Positions 9,841-21,656 of a DNA stretch of 64,000 nt are shown here, piece after piece (within the stretch, counting starts at the first letter, position 1; every line of letters starts with the position of its first letter). This stretch comes from Cavenderia fasciculata (Eukaryota > Evosea > Eumycetozoa > Acytosteliales > Cavenderiaceae): NCBI RefSeq assembly GCF_000203815.1, contig NW_004457639.1:1-64000 (forward strand), written 5' to 3'. A model generated the notes under the pieces. That model saw nothing but the letters and a program-made list of their open reading frames with translations, had not been told where the DNA came from and made no database searches. Made by a program: the position numbers and the translations under genes.

Positions 9841-9888
9841 AAGGTTGAAAGGTTGAAAGGTTGATTGGTTGGTTGGTTGGTTGGTTAT
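9841..9888. repeat. (GGTTGAAA)n then (GGTT)n simple repeat
   Basis: Tandem GGTTGAAA units passing into GGTT units, in the gene-free region upstream of vti1. Confidence 0.75.
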
Positions 9889-10247
9889 CTTTATCCGCTT
9901 CAAACCACTTTTAAGCATCATCGTCTTCATCATACAATGACAATTAAAAGATGGGTAAATTGATATGTATTTAAATAAAGCAAATATTAACTCTCAGCAA
10001 TAATAAATATCATAACTTTTCCCGATTAAAAAAAAATTAAAAAAAAAAATGAACCACCCCCCAGTTTCACCCAACTGAAGGATTTAGGGGGAGAGAAGCG
10101 AAGGATAGTAATTAATATTAATATTCGGCTATTAAAGCAATATATTGTTATAGGTAGATTATAAAGAACAGAATCTAGATAGATAGATAGATAGATAGGT
10201 TATATAGGTCATCTCAGTAGGAAGACAATAATAAAAGAAGAATAAGA

Positions 10248-11291
10248 ATGGTAAGTGTGATGTTGATGTGATGAGAAGATTATATTACAAGATGAAAACT
10301 ATATTTCTATAATACTTACTTACTTGCTTGCTTGCTCTACTTTATCTCTATCTCTCTCTCTGTTGTGTAATTAGAGTTTATTTGAATCATATGAAGAAGA
10401 AATTAAACAATTCTTTAGACAATTTGATCAATCGATTAACTCTTTTCAAAATGTAGCTCAAGGTAAATCATCAGCATCAACAACAATATTATTATTATTA
10501 TCTCATCATCATCAAACTATATGGTTCTGATCATCCTATATCTATTGTCTCTACTCTATTTATATTTAGAACAAAAACGTGGAGAATTGGAAAAGATTGA
10601 AAATATATTAAACAGTATCGAAGGATCATTGGAGAGTTTGAATTTGGAATCCAATAGAACTGGTAAATCGACACAACAATACTTTTCACAATTCTATCAA
10701 GCTAAAAAGACATATCAACAACTAAAGGACAAGTATCAGAGTGAAAAGAACTACTCTGATCTACTGGGATCACCAGCCTACCGTGATTTCAACAATAGTG
10801 CATCGATGACACAACGTGAAAAGGTTGCCAAATCAAACAAAACCTTGGAACAAGGTATCAGTATGATTAGAATGGCCAACGATCAAGTCAACCAAGATAA
10901 AAAGTTGGCAGAAGACACTCTCAATAATATGGCACAACAACGTGAACGTTTGGTTGGTTTTGAAAAGAGATTCGATTCTATCGATTCATTATTGGGACGT
11001 GCTCGTAAAACATTGTCCACCATGTCAAGACGTGAAATAGCAAACAAGTTTATTATGGCTGGTATCATTTTAGTTCTTTTAGTATCAATCATTCTTATTA
11101 TTTGGTTAAAGTTTGTAAGAAACTCTGGTGGTCATGATGGTAGTAGTTCTGATAATGGATCATCAACAACAACTGGTCCATCCAATTCAACTACTACGAC
11201 TACTACTACTACAACTGGGACAACTATTGGAACAACTACTGGTTCATCTGCTGATCCAAACTCAACTACAACTGGAGCTTTAACTCTTTAA
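10248..11291 (+). CDS. vti1: Qb-SNARE of the Vti1 family with an unusual Ser/Thr-rich tail
   Basis: Three exons: 10248-10250 (the ATG alone), 10375-10462 and 10570-11291, giving 270 residues that start MSLFESYEEEIKQFFRQFDQ. Vti1 SNAREs drive fusion at trans-Golgi and endo-lysosomal membranes. The N-terminal helical domain matches plant/animal Vti1 (EQKRGELEKIENILNSIEG). The SNARE helix (about 110-185) contains LEQGISMIRMANDQ and NMAQQRERL, followed by SRREIANKF and a membrane span at 190-212. SNAREs normally end a few residues after this span. Here about 58 residues follow (213-270), mostly Gly/Ser then Thr/Ser (TTTTTTTGTTIGTTTGSS), which would face the lumen. The first codon as an exon of its own is inferred from GTAAGT right after the ATG and the perfect phase of the next exon. 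Confidence 0.88.
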
Positions 11292-11601
11292 AGAGAGAGA
11301 GAGATGTCCAACAAACAAAACAACAGTTGGATATATAATCATAGATAGTATCATTACAATTATATAATTAATAATAGGGGATAAAACATTAAATTAAATT
11401 AAAACAAATGGAGGGGAAAATAATAATAAATTAATCTATTACGTTAGATTGTGCAATAATTTAAATGAAAATGAGAAAGAGAGAGAGAGATATCTCTTTC
11501 TTTCTTTCTTTTGTTGTTGATTGATTTTTAAATATTAATATTTAACTACAAGTATAAATTTATATATATATTTTGACTAAAAAGATTGTACCATGATTGA
11601 T
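11292..11601. other. intergenic, convergent 3' ends of vti1 and lamtor5
   Basis: AT-rich with GA and CTTT simple repeats around 11475-11510. No gene seen. Confidence 0.5.
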
Positions 11602-12177
11602 TTATGGTAATTTGTGAATACCCAATGTAATTTGATCATTTCCTTGAATAAAAATATTACTAAAAGAAAGGAGAGGTGTTAGAATTAATACTAACGGTAA
11701 AGATATCTTTATCTATATAGTTTTTGGGGTAGGATCATACGATGAATCAGTTTCAATTGTAATATTTGGTACTTCGTTACTGTTTCTTAAGGTTTTAGAT
11801 TTGTCTACAAGTGATTTATAATAACCAGCTGTTGAAGAGTTTGCTGATCCATGAGCTATAATTGGTGAAAGAAGGTATCATACGATTGTAAGAATCAATG
11901 AGCTTTGAATTTGTATCTATCTATCTATCTATCGATCGTTTTATATATTTATATACCCTTTAAACATAAACCAGAATCATCTACAACTACTAAACCTGTA
12001 ACACCAACGGTGTGAGAGCTATAACAACGACAACAACGACGACGAAGAGAGTAGAGTGATAGATTGGTTTGTTGTTAGTTTATAAACAAAGTTTTCTGTG
12101 ACCTCTTTTCTATATTATAGCAAGCTTTCGATGACTCCTTACCATTGGTTAATAACATCAGCTACTTGTTTATCCAT
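11602..12177 (-). CDS. lamtor5: LAMTOR5 (HBXIP/p9) homologue, Ragulator subunit
   Basis: Four small exons on the minus strand: 12177-12143, 12018-11957, 11855-11741 and 11659-11602 (35+62+115+58 bases) give 89 residues, against 91 for human LAMTOR5. All three introns have GT...AG ends and phases that fit exactly. The product starts MDKQVADVINQC. It contains GVTGLVVVDDSGLCLKA (human GVLCTDSQGLNLG), an LxDKSKTL stretch, and ends NIFIQGNDQITLGIHKLP (human NIMIQKHDGITVAVHKM). This is the roadblock-like fold of the lysosomal Ragulator complex, which anchors Rag GTPases for TORC1 nutrient sensing. It is transcribed divergently from the AP-4 epsilon gene across about 310 bases. Exons are too short for simple ORF detection. 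The family assignment rests on pattern and length. Confidence 0.85.
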
Positions 12178-12490
12178 TCTATTCTATTATTCTATATTTA
12201 TATATTCTTTCAAAAAAAACAAACTAAAATGATTTATATTACTCGACTAGTTGGGAGGGATTTTTTGTTTGAGACAAAAAAATTAAATTTCATGAGATTA
12301 TTCTTGAGAAGGTCATGTTCTGATGAGAAGACTCATTTAGCTTAGTTGTGACATCAGCAAGCAGCATCACTATAATAGTAGTAGTAGTAGCAGTGGTAGG
12401 AGATTTGTCCATCAACTCATTCTTTAACAACCATCAATCTATCTATCTACTACTATAGTAGAAAGAATAGAATCATAATCTTCTGTCATC
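12178..12490. promoter_or_regulatory. shared divergent promoter of lamtor5 and ap4e1
   Basis: About 310 bases separate the two start codons. The stretch includes AT-rich DNA, a (TAG)n run and CAT/CTAT repeats. No separate gene is supported. Confidence 0.45.
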
Positions 12491-15400
12491 ATGTCATTCA
12501 ATCCAATCAAATTATTAAAGTTGACTGAACAAGCAAAGATACAGGTACCTTCATGGCTGACATCCATTCAAAATACAATATTGGATCTAGACTTTTTCGA
12601 GTTGGTCCAAAACATATGCTCTGCCGTTTCAAGAGAAGAAGAGGAACGTATCATTAAAACTGAACTCATCAAGTTAAAACATGCATTCTCTTCATCTGAT
12701 CAACAAGTATGTTTAACCCCCTCCAACTAAATATGAGGAGTACAACAAATTAATAATCTCTTTTTTTTTGTTTCTTTTCTTTCTAGAAAGCAAAGAAAAG
12801 AGAATGTTTGGTACGTATGATATATTGTCATATGTTGGGATATGATGTACCATTTGGACATGTTCAAGCATTGAATATGACACAGGATAGTAGTATGTTG
12901 AACAAGAGAACTGGCTATCTCACACTGTCACTGTGTCTACCAGAGAAGCATGAAATGTTGATTATGGCTGTTAATTCAATCTTGAAAGGTTTGGCATCAT
13001 CCAATTATGTAGAGGTTTGCTCGGCATTGACTGCCTTGTCGATGTTGGGCGATGAAGAGACGACACCTGCCTTTTTACCACGTGTTCTTGCTCTGCTGTC
13101 AAGTTCACAAAAACCAGTGGTCAGAAAGAAATGTGTCTCTGCTCTGCACAGACTCTACTCTAAATCACCAGATATCTTTTCACAACTACAAGATGCACTA
13201 CGTATTGCATTGTGCGATCGTGATCCTACAGTCATGGCAGCTTCACTTGCTCTGTTTTTGGATGCATCAAAGGTGGAAGAGACACGCAATAACATTCGAG
13301 ATTTGGTACCCAGCTTTGTATCGATTCTCAAACAGGTATCGGAGGGAAGATTACCTGCACAATTCATATACCATGGAATGCCACATCCATGGCTACAAGT
13401 ATCCCTTCTCAAATTGCTGTCGAATCTTGGCGCCAATGACCAGTCTGCCTCTGAACACATGTACCAAGTCATTGTGTTTGTCATGAATCAAGCTCGTCGA
13501 ATGAAAAACAATGCCGGTTTCTCGGTTCTCTACGAGGGAATCAAAACTATCACCACGATTGTTCCCCACCAAGAGATATTGACAGCGGCTGCAGAAGCCA
13601 TCCCCACCCTACTCAAAGGTCGTCACAATAACCTTCGCTATCTTGGCATTAAAGCCCTTACATCGATTGTAAAGGTGTCGCCAAAATCAGTGACCGCTCA
13701 TCAACTAGATGTCATTGAATGTCTCGAATCAAACGATGAAACTCTCAAGAGAAAGAGTTTGGATCTTCTCTATCGAATGACAAACAGCAAGAATATAGTA
13801 CCAATCTGTGCAAAGTTGATTGACCATCTCATCTCGACCGACGATGAGTATCTCAAAGGTGAATTAGTCACTCGTATATCTGACCTCGCCGAGAAATACT
13901 CACCCAACGACTATTGGTACATTGAATGTATTATAAAACTTTTAAATGTTCAAGGTTCAAGAGTACCCGAACAATCAGCCTACAACTTGATCAAATTAAT
14001 TGCAAATGGTACTGGAAACGAACAACAAGATATCGATATTAAAAAACATGCAATCAATCTATCTTGGAATATTCTTGATCAATATACTGATCTAAATAAC
14101 ACGAGTAATGGTAATCAAGTTAATGGTGGTCATTTATCGGAATTATTGGTTAGAGTATTATGTTGGATCTTGAGTGAATATTCTTATTTGGAAGTACCAC
14201 AAGAAGAGAGAACAGAGTCATTGGAAAGTGTCATTAATTTTATTTGTGATTATTTGGAATTGGATTATGATGGCAACACTAAATCGTGGTTATTGGGTAA
14301 TTTGGCAAAATTGTCTGCTCAAATTGGAAAGGTACTGCCACAAGTACTTTTGGTGGCTAAAAAGAACTTGGGTTCACGTTATCTCATGACCCAACAAAAG
14401 GCAAACGAATTGATTCAATTGGCCAACGACCAACAAATGTTGGACAATGTTTGTCCAAGAGATGCCTACTGTAACGAAGTAGACATTTCTACACTTGCCA
14501 AAAAACTTGGACAACACGCAAGAAATCAAGTTCAAGCAGGTCATTCAAAACCTTACATTCCAAAACAAAATAGAACAAAATCTTCCTCTTTACAGTTGAT
14601 TGATATCGGAGTTGAACATAATCCAACAAAGGAAAAGGAATTAAATTTTGAATATCCTACTCCTCCTTCAATCTTTAATAATAACAGTAATAATAATGCA
14701 TTGGCAATTCATCAACCTCTTGTACCAATTCTAACAGGTCAAACGAGTACTGGTGATCAAAAATCATTAGAATTGGTTCCAGTCGGCAGCAATAATGAAA
14801 ATCAATTGGCTGTTGCCGTTGTTAGACAACCCGAACATAATGAACCAATTGTTCCAAAACCTAAAAAGGTTGTTTGGACTAAACAAGGTTATACTGGTAA
14901 TATTCAACCTGTCGCTCCAATTCAACAAAATCCTCAACCAACCAATCAACAATCAAACAATCAACAACAAACTAATCCTCAACAAAACCCTCAACAAAAT
15001 AATAATAATCAACCACAACAAAGAAACATTCCAACAAGACCAGTTGATGAAAAGAAAGAAAAAATGGCAAGAGAATTATTTGGAGAAATGGAAGATGATT
15101 CACATACTTTGAGTGTATCTGATAGAATACATCATCAAAGACCAAAACCAAATATTCACACCACCAACAGCAACAACGCACCTGCTATAAAACAACAAGG
15201 CAATTATACCGAGGACTTAATTAATCTTTCAATCAATGATTCTACAGTTACATCACCTCCTATTGTTGGTAACAATAATAATAATAATACTTCACTTGTA
15301 GATATAGAGGAAACAAATAATCCAGTTTATCAACATATGGCAGGAGTTAATGATATTACCAAAGAATTACAATTGGAATTGGCTCCCAAACCAAACTATG

Positions 15401-16548
15401 ATCATTTATTGGATGGTGGTGACCTCAACAGCACTGATCAAAATGCAATTGTCTTATCACCTCCATCATCATCACCAACCACATCTCATCATCGATTAGC
15501 TTCTCAAATTAATCCAGGCAATTCTTTTTTACTCAATAATTTAAATTTAACTTCAATCTACCATTCTTATGTAAGATAGAGAAACTCTAAAATGTTTAAA
15601 TTATTTAGAATTATTTTTAAAACTTTTTTTCATATTTTAGATAAAACCAACAACAATTAAACCAAGACAATATCAATTGTATAGTGATAGTAATATAGTA
15701 TTATCAACCATATCAATTCCAAAGACAAACAATTCAAATTTTATTTTACTTTTATTAATTTCAAATAATCAATCAAGTCATCCTTTGACCAATCTTGTTA
15801 CAACTATTGGTAAAAATGATTTATATAAAGTATGTAGTCAAGAGAAAGAGAAAGAGAAAGAGAAAGATAATCTTTTCCATTTTAAATTTTTCTACATTTA
15901 TTAATATTTTAATTAGCTTGAATTTGACGGAGATTCAATTGTAGATATTAAAGATAATCAATTAACAATCCAAGAATTAAATCCAAAGTTGACTGTATTA
16001 CAAGTTTTAGAAGTAGATTTAAAAAAAACTGGTCATTCAATATCAATTCATTTAGATATTCAATTCACAATCAATTCCGTATTAAAAACGATTCCTAATC
16101 TTTTAATTCCAATTGATATTTCGGATTTCCTAGTGTATGTAAATCAAAAACAATATTGACTATTAATATTTCAAAATTATTAATCTCTTCTTTCTTTCTT
16201 TTTTCTAGACCAATTAACATTGATAAAGAACAATTTAAATTAAAATGGGAAGAATTTTCACAAGAAAGAGAAGTAGTAAATTTACAAAATGTAACATCAA
16301 ATATACAATGTCAATTTGAGAATGGACTTGCTCTAGGTAAATTACAACCAACTCTGGATGATAAAAACTATGTATATGGATCAAGTCGTTTGGAATCAGA
16401 ATCTATTCAAATAGCTGGAGAAGGATTACTTTTATTTAAAGCCAATTTCATAGCCAAACCACCAATCATTTCAATCAAAACAAATGATAAGAATTTTGTT
16501 GAAGTTTGTCTTAGACACTGTTATAAAATAATGCATTCAAACAAATAA
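12491..16548 (+). CDS. ap4e1: AP-4 adaptor complex subunit epsilon
   Basis: Five exons (12491-12706, 12787-15570, 15641-15829, 15917-16134, 16209-16548) give about 1248 residues. AP-4 is a clathrin-independent coat acting at the trans-Golgi. The adaptin trunk reads like AP4E1: ECLVRMIYCHMLGYDVPFGH, LNKRTGYLTLSLCLPEKHE, RKKCVSALHRLYSKSPD, ALCDRDPTVMAASLALF, HPWLQVSLLKLLSNLG, then IECLESNDETLKRKSLDLLYRMTN. A Gln/Asn-rich hinge spans roughly residues 680-1000. The last three exons form the appendage (ear) domain with alternating beta-strand sequence. The trunk has markedly more C/G-ending codons than the hinge. The donor of exon 4 was chosen two bases beyond the first GT (16135) because only that keeps the frame into PINIDKEQFKLKWEEF. 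Confidence 0.9.
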
Positions 16549-16670
16549 ATAAATATCTATCTATCTCATATATAAATAATAGATCTATCCATTTCTATAT
16601 CTTTTGTTATTTATGTATTATATTTATTTTTGATTTTTTATTAGAGAGATTTTTGGTGAGTCTCACTTGT

Positions 16671-18245
16671 TTATTGTTGTTGACATGAAACACCTTGTGG
16701 ATGACCGTGACCTTCTTCATCATCGTCTTCGTCCATGTAGGCTTCACTTCTAGAGTGACCACCGTGGTTGTGACGTGAGGATTGTTCGTAATCGGCCAAG
16801 ACACAGTCATCATAGTAACCGTCGTGGCTTTGTGGCTTTGGTTGAGCCTTTGGCTTTGGAAGGATCTTTTCGAGCAACTTGGCACTCTCTGGGGTGAGGG
16901 TACCGTCAGCTGGGAACTCTACGGTGAATTTGATAATCAAACGACCCTTTTCAGTGGTACGCTTGTAAATGGGCATACCCTCGCCATAGATGCACTTGAT
17001 GGCGTTGGGGGTGATGACCTTGCCGGCTGGTTGGCTGACGGTAAGGACACGACCATCGAGATGGGTAATGTAGAATGTGAAACCGGCCAAGGCTTCAAAC
17101 AAGGTGATCTTGTGTTCCATAAAGAGATCATCACCTTCACGAGTAAAGATGGCGTGTTCCTTTTGTTGCAAAACGACAATGACATCTCCTGGAGTAATGT
17201 CAGATGACTCAAAGTCACCTTCTTCGGCAAAGACTATCTTTTGTTGGTTCTTCATACCTCTGTCAATGTTGACTTCCAATGTCTTCTTTTCGAGAATGGT
17301 CTTGTTACCCTTGCATTTACCGCAACGATCCTTTTCACGGATAACCTTACCCTCACCCTTGCAACTACCGCAGTGTTGTTTAACTTGTTGAACCATACCT
17401 GGGCCAATTTGTCTCAATGCAATCTTGATACCAACACCATTACATTCATCACACTTTTTAACTGCATCAGCTGTCTTTGCTCCCTTACTAAAAAATAAAA
17501 TATATATAAGTCATTTGATACTCTCTTTCTTCTTTTCTTCTTTCTTTTTGCTTACCCATCACAATCTGGACACTTGGCATTCTTTTGAAGAGCAAGTTTG
17601 GAAACCTTTCCTTTGTATAAATCTTCAAGGTTAACCTTGAGAACATGTTGAAGGGATTCACCCTTTCTTGGACCTCTTCTTTGACCTGGTCTGCCGCCGC
17701 CGCCACCACCAAAGAAACCACCTCCACCAAAGAATTGTGAGAAAATGTCATCTGGTGAGAAACCTGGACCTCCTTCCTTGAGACCCTCTTCACCGTATTT
17801 GTCGTAAATATCTCTCTTTTCTTGGTTACAGAGAACTTCATAAGCTACTGTAATCTCTTTGAATTTATCAACAGCTCCTGGCTCTTGGTTCTTATCTGGA
17901 TGATATTTAATAGCCAACTATAAATTATATAAGTAAATATAAAAGTATAATATATATAATATATATTGAGATATAATTATATATAGATCGTCGTGTTAGT
18001 TTCGTCAGAACAATTGTTAAGAGGCGAAAAAAAGGGGGTAAGAGGAAGAGGAGAGAAAAAAAAAAAACAAAGAAAAAATGAGATGTATTTATAAATATAT
18101 CTTTGTTTCTTTCTTTGTCTTTTCTTTCTCTTTCCTCTTTCTTTCCTTCCTATACACATACCTTACGATAAGCCTTCTTGATTTCAGTTTCAGAGGCATC
18201 ACGGGCGACACCCAACATATCGTATAACTTGTTATCTTGACTCAT
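16671..18245 (-). CDS. ddj1: type I DnaJ/Hsp40 co-chaperone with CaaX-like end
   Basis: Three exons on the minus strand (18245-18162, 17917-17556, 17487-16671) encode 420 residues. It stimulates Hsp70 ATPase activity and holds unfolded proteins. The J domain starts [19 protein letters not shown] and has HPD at 34-36. A Gly/Phe-rich linker follows, then four zinc repeats ([32 protein letters not shown]) and the C-terminal substrate domains. It ends VSCQQQ, a CaaX-type box, as in Ydj1 and DNAJA1, so farnesylation and membrane attachment are likely. The first exon join gives [13 protein letters not shown], the expected J-domain sequence. The coding strand is clearly richer in G/C than its surroundings, suggesting high expression. 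Confidence 0.94.
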
Positions 18246-19169
18246 TTTCTACGCGTGTATTATTATTTGATTTGAAAAAATGATACTAGAGAGTGTGATT
18301 CCTTTTTTGTTGTAATAATATTGAAGATTAGTCGACTAATGGATATAAATGCGACTGTACTCGTGTGTGTATTGGTATAGAATAATAATAAATGTTACAA
18401 ATAATAAGAGAATGAACCGTACTTTTTTGAATACTGAACTTGTTTTGTGAGTTGTTGGAACAGTCGAAAGGTGAAAAAAAAATATTATATAAAAAAAAAA
18501 TCACAACTGAAAGGACAGTAGGTTTTGTCGACAAGAAGTTGAACAAAGAAGAGGAAGTAAGTTAGAATTAATATGAACCTTTTTTTAAATCTCGTAGTTA
18601 TAAATATATACTATTATTTAATTGTGTTTTATGAAACTAAAAGTATAAATTTTATCACTCGTTCTTTTTTTTTTACTCTCTCTTTCACACACGAAATAAT
18701 TTTGATGACAGAGAGTGGGGAAAAGAAGAGACCAACTTTTTTAAAAGTTTCGAATTCTATCGAAATTTCGGTCTGTTTTCGTCTCACTATATCTAAAATA
18801 TATTGCTTCGCAAATTAATAATACTTTTAAAAGAAGTGTTCTCTCCTCAAATTTGAGAGTGTCAAAATATTATTTAATTATTTATTTATTTTCTACTCTA
18901 TATTTTATCTTCATCTTGTTTGTTTGTTTGGAAGACACAATAAGGTCAACATCATCGAACACAACCAAAATAGTTGAGAAACTACTTTAAATATCTTCTT
19001 GAAGATATTTGTTTTTTTAAATAATAAGGTTTAAACAAAGATATTTATTTAAATAACAAAAGAATGATTATGAAAGGCTTGGACTAAGATGATGTGGATT
19101 GATCAGTAGAGAGCTCTCTTCTTTATTTAGTATATAGATAAAGATAAAAAAAGAGATAGATATAAAGAG
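18246..19169. other. divergent intergenic region, ddj1 and surface protein
   Basis: Holds promoters for both flanking genes. The one element I can point to is a heat-shock-element-like array at 18751-18770. The remainder is AT-rich; short frames in it have no support. Confidence 0.5.
18751..18770. promoter_or_regulatory. heat-shock-element-like array
   Basis: Four 5-base units in HSE phase: cGAAt-tctat-cGAAa-tTTCg. Units 1, 3 and 4 match nGAAn/nTTCn and unit 2 does not. It is about 505 bases upstream of the ddj1 start, a typical heat-shock gene, and 400 bases upstream of the surface-protein gene. Short AT-rich motifs can arise by chance. Confidence 0.35.
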
Positions 19170-21656
19170 ATGAAGATATTATTATTTATAATATTATTTA
19201 TAGTTTCAATTATTATAAATCAATGTAAAGGAGAAAGTTTTACATTTGATTTAACAACATGTAATGATCAAGCTACAAGTACTTGTTCATTTACAACTGG
19301 ACCGTGGATAGCTACACCAGGAGCTACACCAAATTGTTTGACTGGTGTCGACTCTATCATTGTAAATGGATCGTTGGCAGACCCTGCAACCACCTATTAT
19401 GTGTCGTCGGGATCTACGCTGTGCAACATTACATCGGTTCAAATTATTGGTGCAAATGTTAGATTCACCTTTAACTATAACTTGACCGCTGCTGCCACCA
19501 CTGATAATCCAACATACACACCATTTGCTGAAATGATTGTACAAGATGCTGCTCAAGTAACCGTTACGTCACAACTTCTCCAAGTCAACGCACTCAGTCT
19601 TGTTGGACTAGCTAGTCTTACCTTTGTCTCTGACGTACAGTCCAACTTTACCGGAAAGTTGGTAGCGTCACCTGGCAGCACGATTGTACTTGCCAACACT
19701 ACTGGTATCATTCTCGGTGATGGATCCAATATCGAGTCGTCCACCATCACTGGTCCACAAGGTTCATTCATAGCCATTGATCTTGCCACTGTAACATTTA
19801 ACAACAGTCAAATCAATAGTCAAGGATCGTTTATTCAAAGTATTGGTAGTGAGTTGGTACTTGCCAACACAACCATGCAAGTAGCTCTATTAAAGACCCT
19901 TGATGGCCCATTTGTCTTGAATGTACAGTCAACCTCTTCACTCTTGATTGGTACATCATCCACATCCACCTATAGTCTCGCTCTTCAAGGTGAAGGAACT
20001 ACATTGAACATTATTCCAAACACTGGAGAGATTTATGCAACATTGTCATTTGAATCACTCGCAATTGGTCAAGGTAGTTATCTATCTTTGAATGGTTCAA
20101 TTGCTCAATCAATATCGATCGACAGCGCCGAGATTAATGGTGCGTTGACACTAGACTCGTTTACTAGTATTGTATCAATTGTCAGTACTGAGTCGGTCCC
20201 TGCAACTGGTAGTATCTCGATTAGCAATGTATCGGATCAAGTCAACCTCGGTTTAATCCAAGTCAGTAATTTGGTAGTGTCGTCAGTCTCTGGAGCAGTC
20301 AATATCAACAGTATCTCTGTGTCTAATAGTACCATTATCAACTCTGTCAACTCGACTACTCAAAGTTTGTCGTCGTTTAGTGGTACTTACCAAGCAAACT
20401 CGATTCCAGTATTCCAATCCAACCAAGACAGTTATTTTACCGCATTGAATAGTTTTGACTCTGTCAATACCATCTCTCTTAGAGGGATAGACTTGGCAAT
20501 GATGAATAATGTATCGGTGACCAATGCAACCTTTGTTTCATTTTACAATCTTTTGACATTCACAACCTACAACTTTACCGATGTTCAAACAGTTAGTTTT
20601 GACTATGTAATCATTAATTTCGTCAATGTCTATGGCGCGGAATCAACCAATATAACAGTCAACCAGACCACCATTGGAACAATCCAAAACTTTTCACCGG
20701 CCAAGCTATACTACATCTTGCAAGACCAAATCAATTCATTGGGCATTGTCGATATGGAGAATATGGAGATTGTAACAACACCCAACACTACATGTTCACT
20801 CCAAGTAACCAGTTCACTATTGTACTATAACGATTTAAATCTCTACAATTGTACATTGGCTCTAAACTATGGTGCTCATCTCAACTTTACATCACCAAAC
20901 CTTACACTCAGACTTGACTCGTCCACCTTTAATATCGATTCGTCTGAATTGACAGTTGGTACGCTCCAAGTTGGTCCCGATTCCACTATTCTTTTTGCCG
21001 GTCCAACTAATATCACCACCGACACGTTTACCTCTGAAGCCAGTCTATTGTCATTGTTCCCAAGCGAAAATTACAACTTTGACTTTGGTCAATTTACAGT
21101 CAACCATTCCTATATTTGGGTTAGACCATCGATTGCCGATTTCAACACACAATCGTTTAGAATGTTCAACTCTACTCTGGACATTGACAAGTCATCGGTT
21201 ACTATTCTCAATGGCTCTTTTATTGCAGAGCATAGTATTATTTCAGTCAACAATAGTCAAATGGCTACTCCATTCCTATCGGCACCAACCATTTTAATTA
21301 CACTCAATTCATCCATCACTTTTGACGTTTTATTTGATATTGCACCAAACACCAACTTTACCATTCTTCAATCAACCGCCAACAATTTAACCATTGACCC
21401 ATCAGTAAATATTACACTCGAAACTGAATACGATCCAAAGTTGATAGTTGTTCATTTTGATACTACCCCATCTTCACTCGTCCTTTTCCTCGACTCTCCA
21501 GAGAAAAAAGGTGATAAAGGTCTTAAAACATGGGAACTTACTCTTATCATTATTGGTGCAACTATTGTTGCTTTTGCCATTGTAACTGCCATTGTTTACA
21601 AGGTTCGTAAATATCATAATTCTCATCCTAGAGAACATACTAGATTATTGGCTTAA
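19170..21656 (+). CDS. large type I membrane protein with beta-rich ectodomain
   Basis: A single-exon 828-residue protein. Residues 1-22 are a signal peptide (ILLFIILFIVSIIINQCKG). The ectodomain is rich in Ser, Thr, Asn, Val and Ile and has many N-x-S/T sequons. It is built of irregular strand-like segments of about 20-25 residues, suggesting a beta-helix or beta-solenoid. A membrane span near the C-terminus (LTLIIIGATIVAFAIVTAIV) is followed by a short basic tail ending HTRLLA, where LL could act as an endocytic signal. Similar large repetitive surface proteins are common in dictyostelids. No specific family or function is recognised; adhesion or signalling is only a guess. Confidence 0.75.
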   Translation: MKILLFIILFIVSIIINQCKGESFTFDLTTCNDQATSTCSFTTGPWIATPGATPNCLTGVDSIIVNGSLADPATTYYVSSGSTLCNITSVQIIGANVRFTFNYNLTAAATTDNPTYTPFAEMIVQDAAQVTVTSQLLQVNALSLVGLASLTFVSDVQSNFTGKLVASPGSTIVLANTTGIILGDGSNIESSTITGPQGSFIAIDLATVTFNNSQINSQGSFIQSIGSELVLANTTMQVALLKTLDGPFVLNVQSTSSLLIGTSSTSTYSLALQGEGTTLNIIPNTGEIYATLSFESLAIGQGSYLSLNGSIAQSISIDSAEINGALTLDSFTSIVSIVSTESVPATGSISISNVSDQVNLGLIQVSNLVVSSVSGAVNINSISVSNSTIINSVNSTTQSLSSFSGTYQANSIPVFQSNQDSYFTALNSFDSVNTISLRGIDLAMMNNVSVTNATFVSFYNLLTFTTYNFTDVQTVSFDYVIINFVNVYGAESTNITVNQTTIGTIQNFSPAKLYYILQDQINSLGIVDMENMEIVTTPNTTCSLQVTSSLLYYNDLNLYNCTLALNYGAHLNFTSPNLTLRLDSSTFNIDSSELTVGTLQVGPDSTILFAGPTNITTDTFTSEASLLSLFPSENYNFDFGQFTVNHSYIWVRPSIADFNTQSFRMFNSTLDIDKSSVTILNGSFIAEHSIISVNNSQMATPFLSAPTILITLNSSITFDVLFDIAPNTNFTILQSTANNLTIDPSVNITLETEYDPKLIVVHFDTTPSSLVLFLDSPEKKGDKGLKTWELTLIIIGATIVAFAIVTAIVYKVRKYHNSHPREHTRLLA

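Larger units (their letters stand above)
7738..10247. other. 2.5-kb gene-free region with palindromes and simple repeats
   Basis: No gene could be supported on either strand. The sequence is less AT-rich than other spacers. It holds a hairpin at 7982-7996, a CAG run near 8068-8085, GTGAG repeats near 8688-8708, two perfect palindromes at 8782-8793 and 8801-8818, an inverted repeat at 9677-9693, and (GGTTGAAA)n/(GGTT)n at 9841-9888. Part of it must be the promoter of vti1 and of the small gene at 7479. The rest could hold an untranslated RNA. Confidence 0.45.

Noticed and set aside
14767-15181. Other-frame open stretches inside ap4e1
   Set aside because: Shadows of the Gln/Asn-rich hinge, where CAA/AAT repeats are open in several frames.
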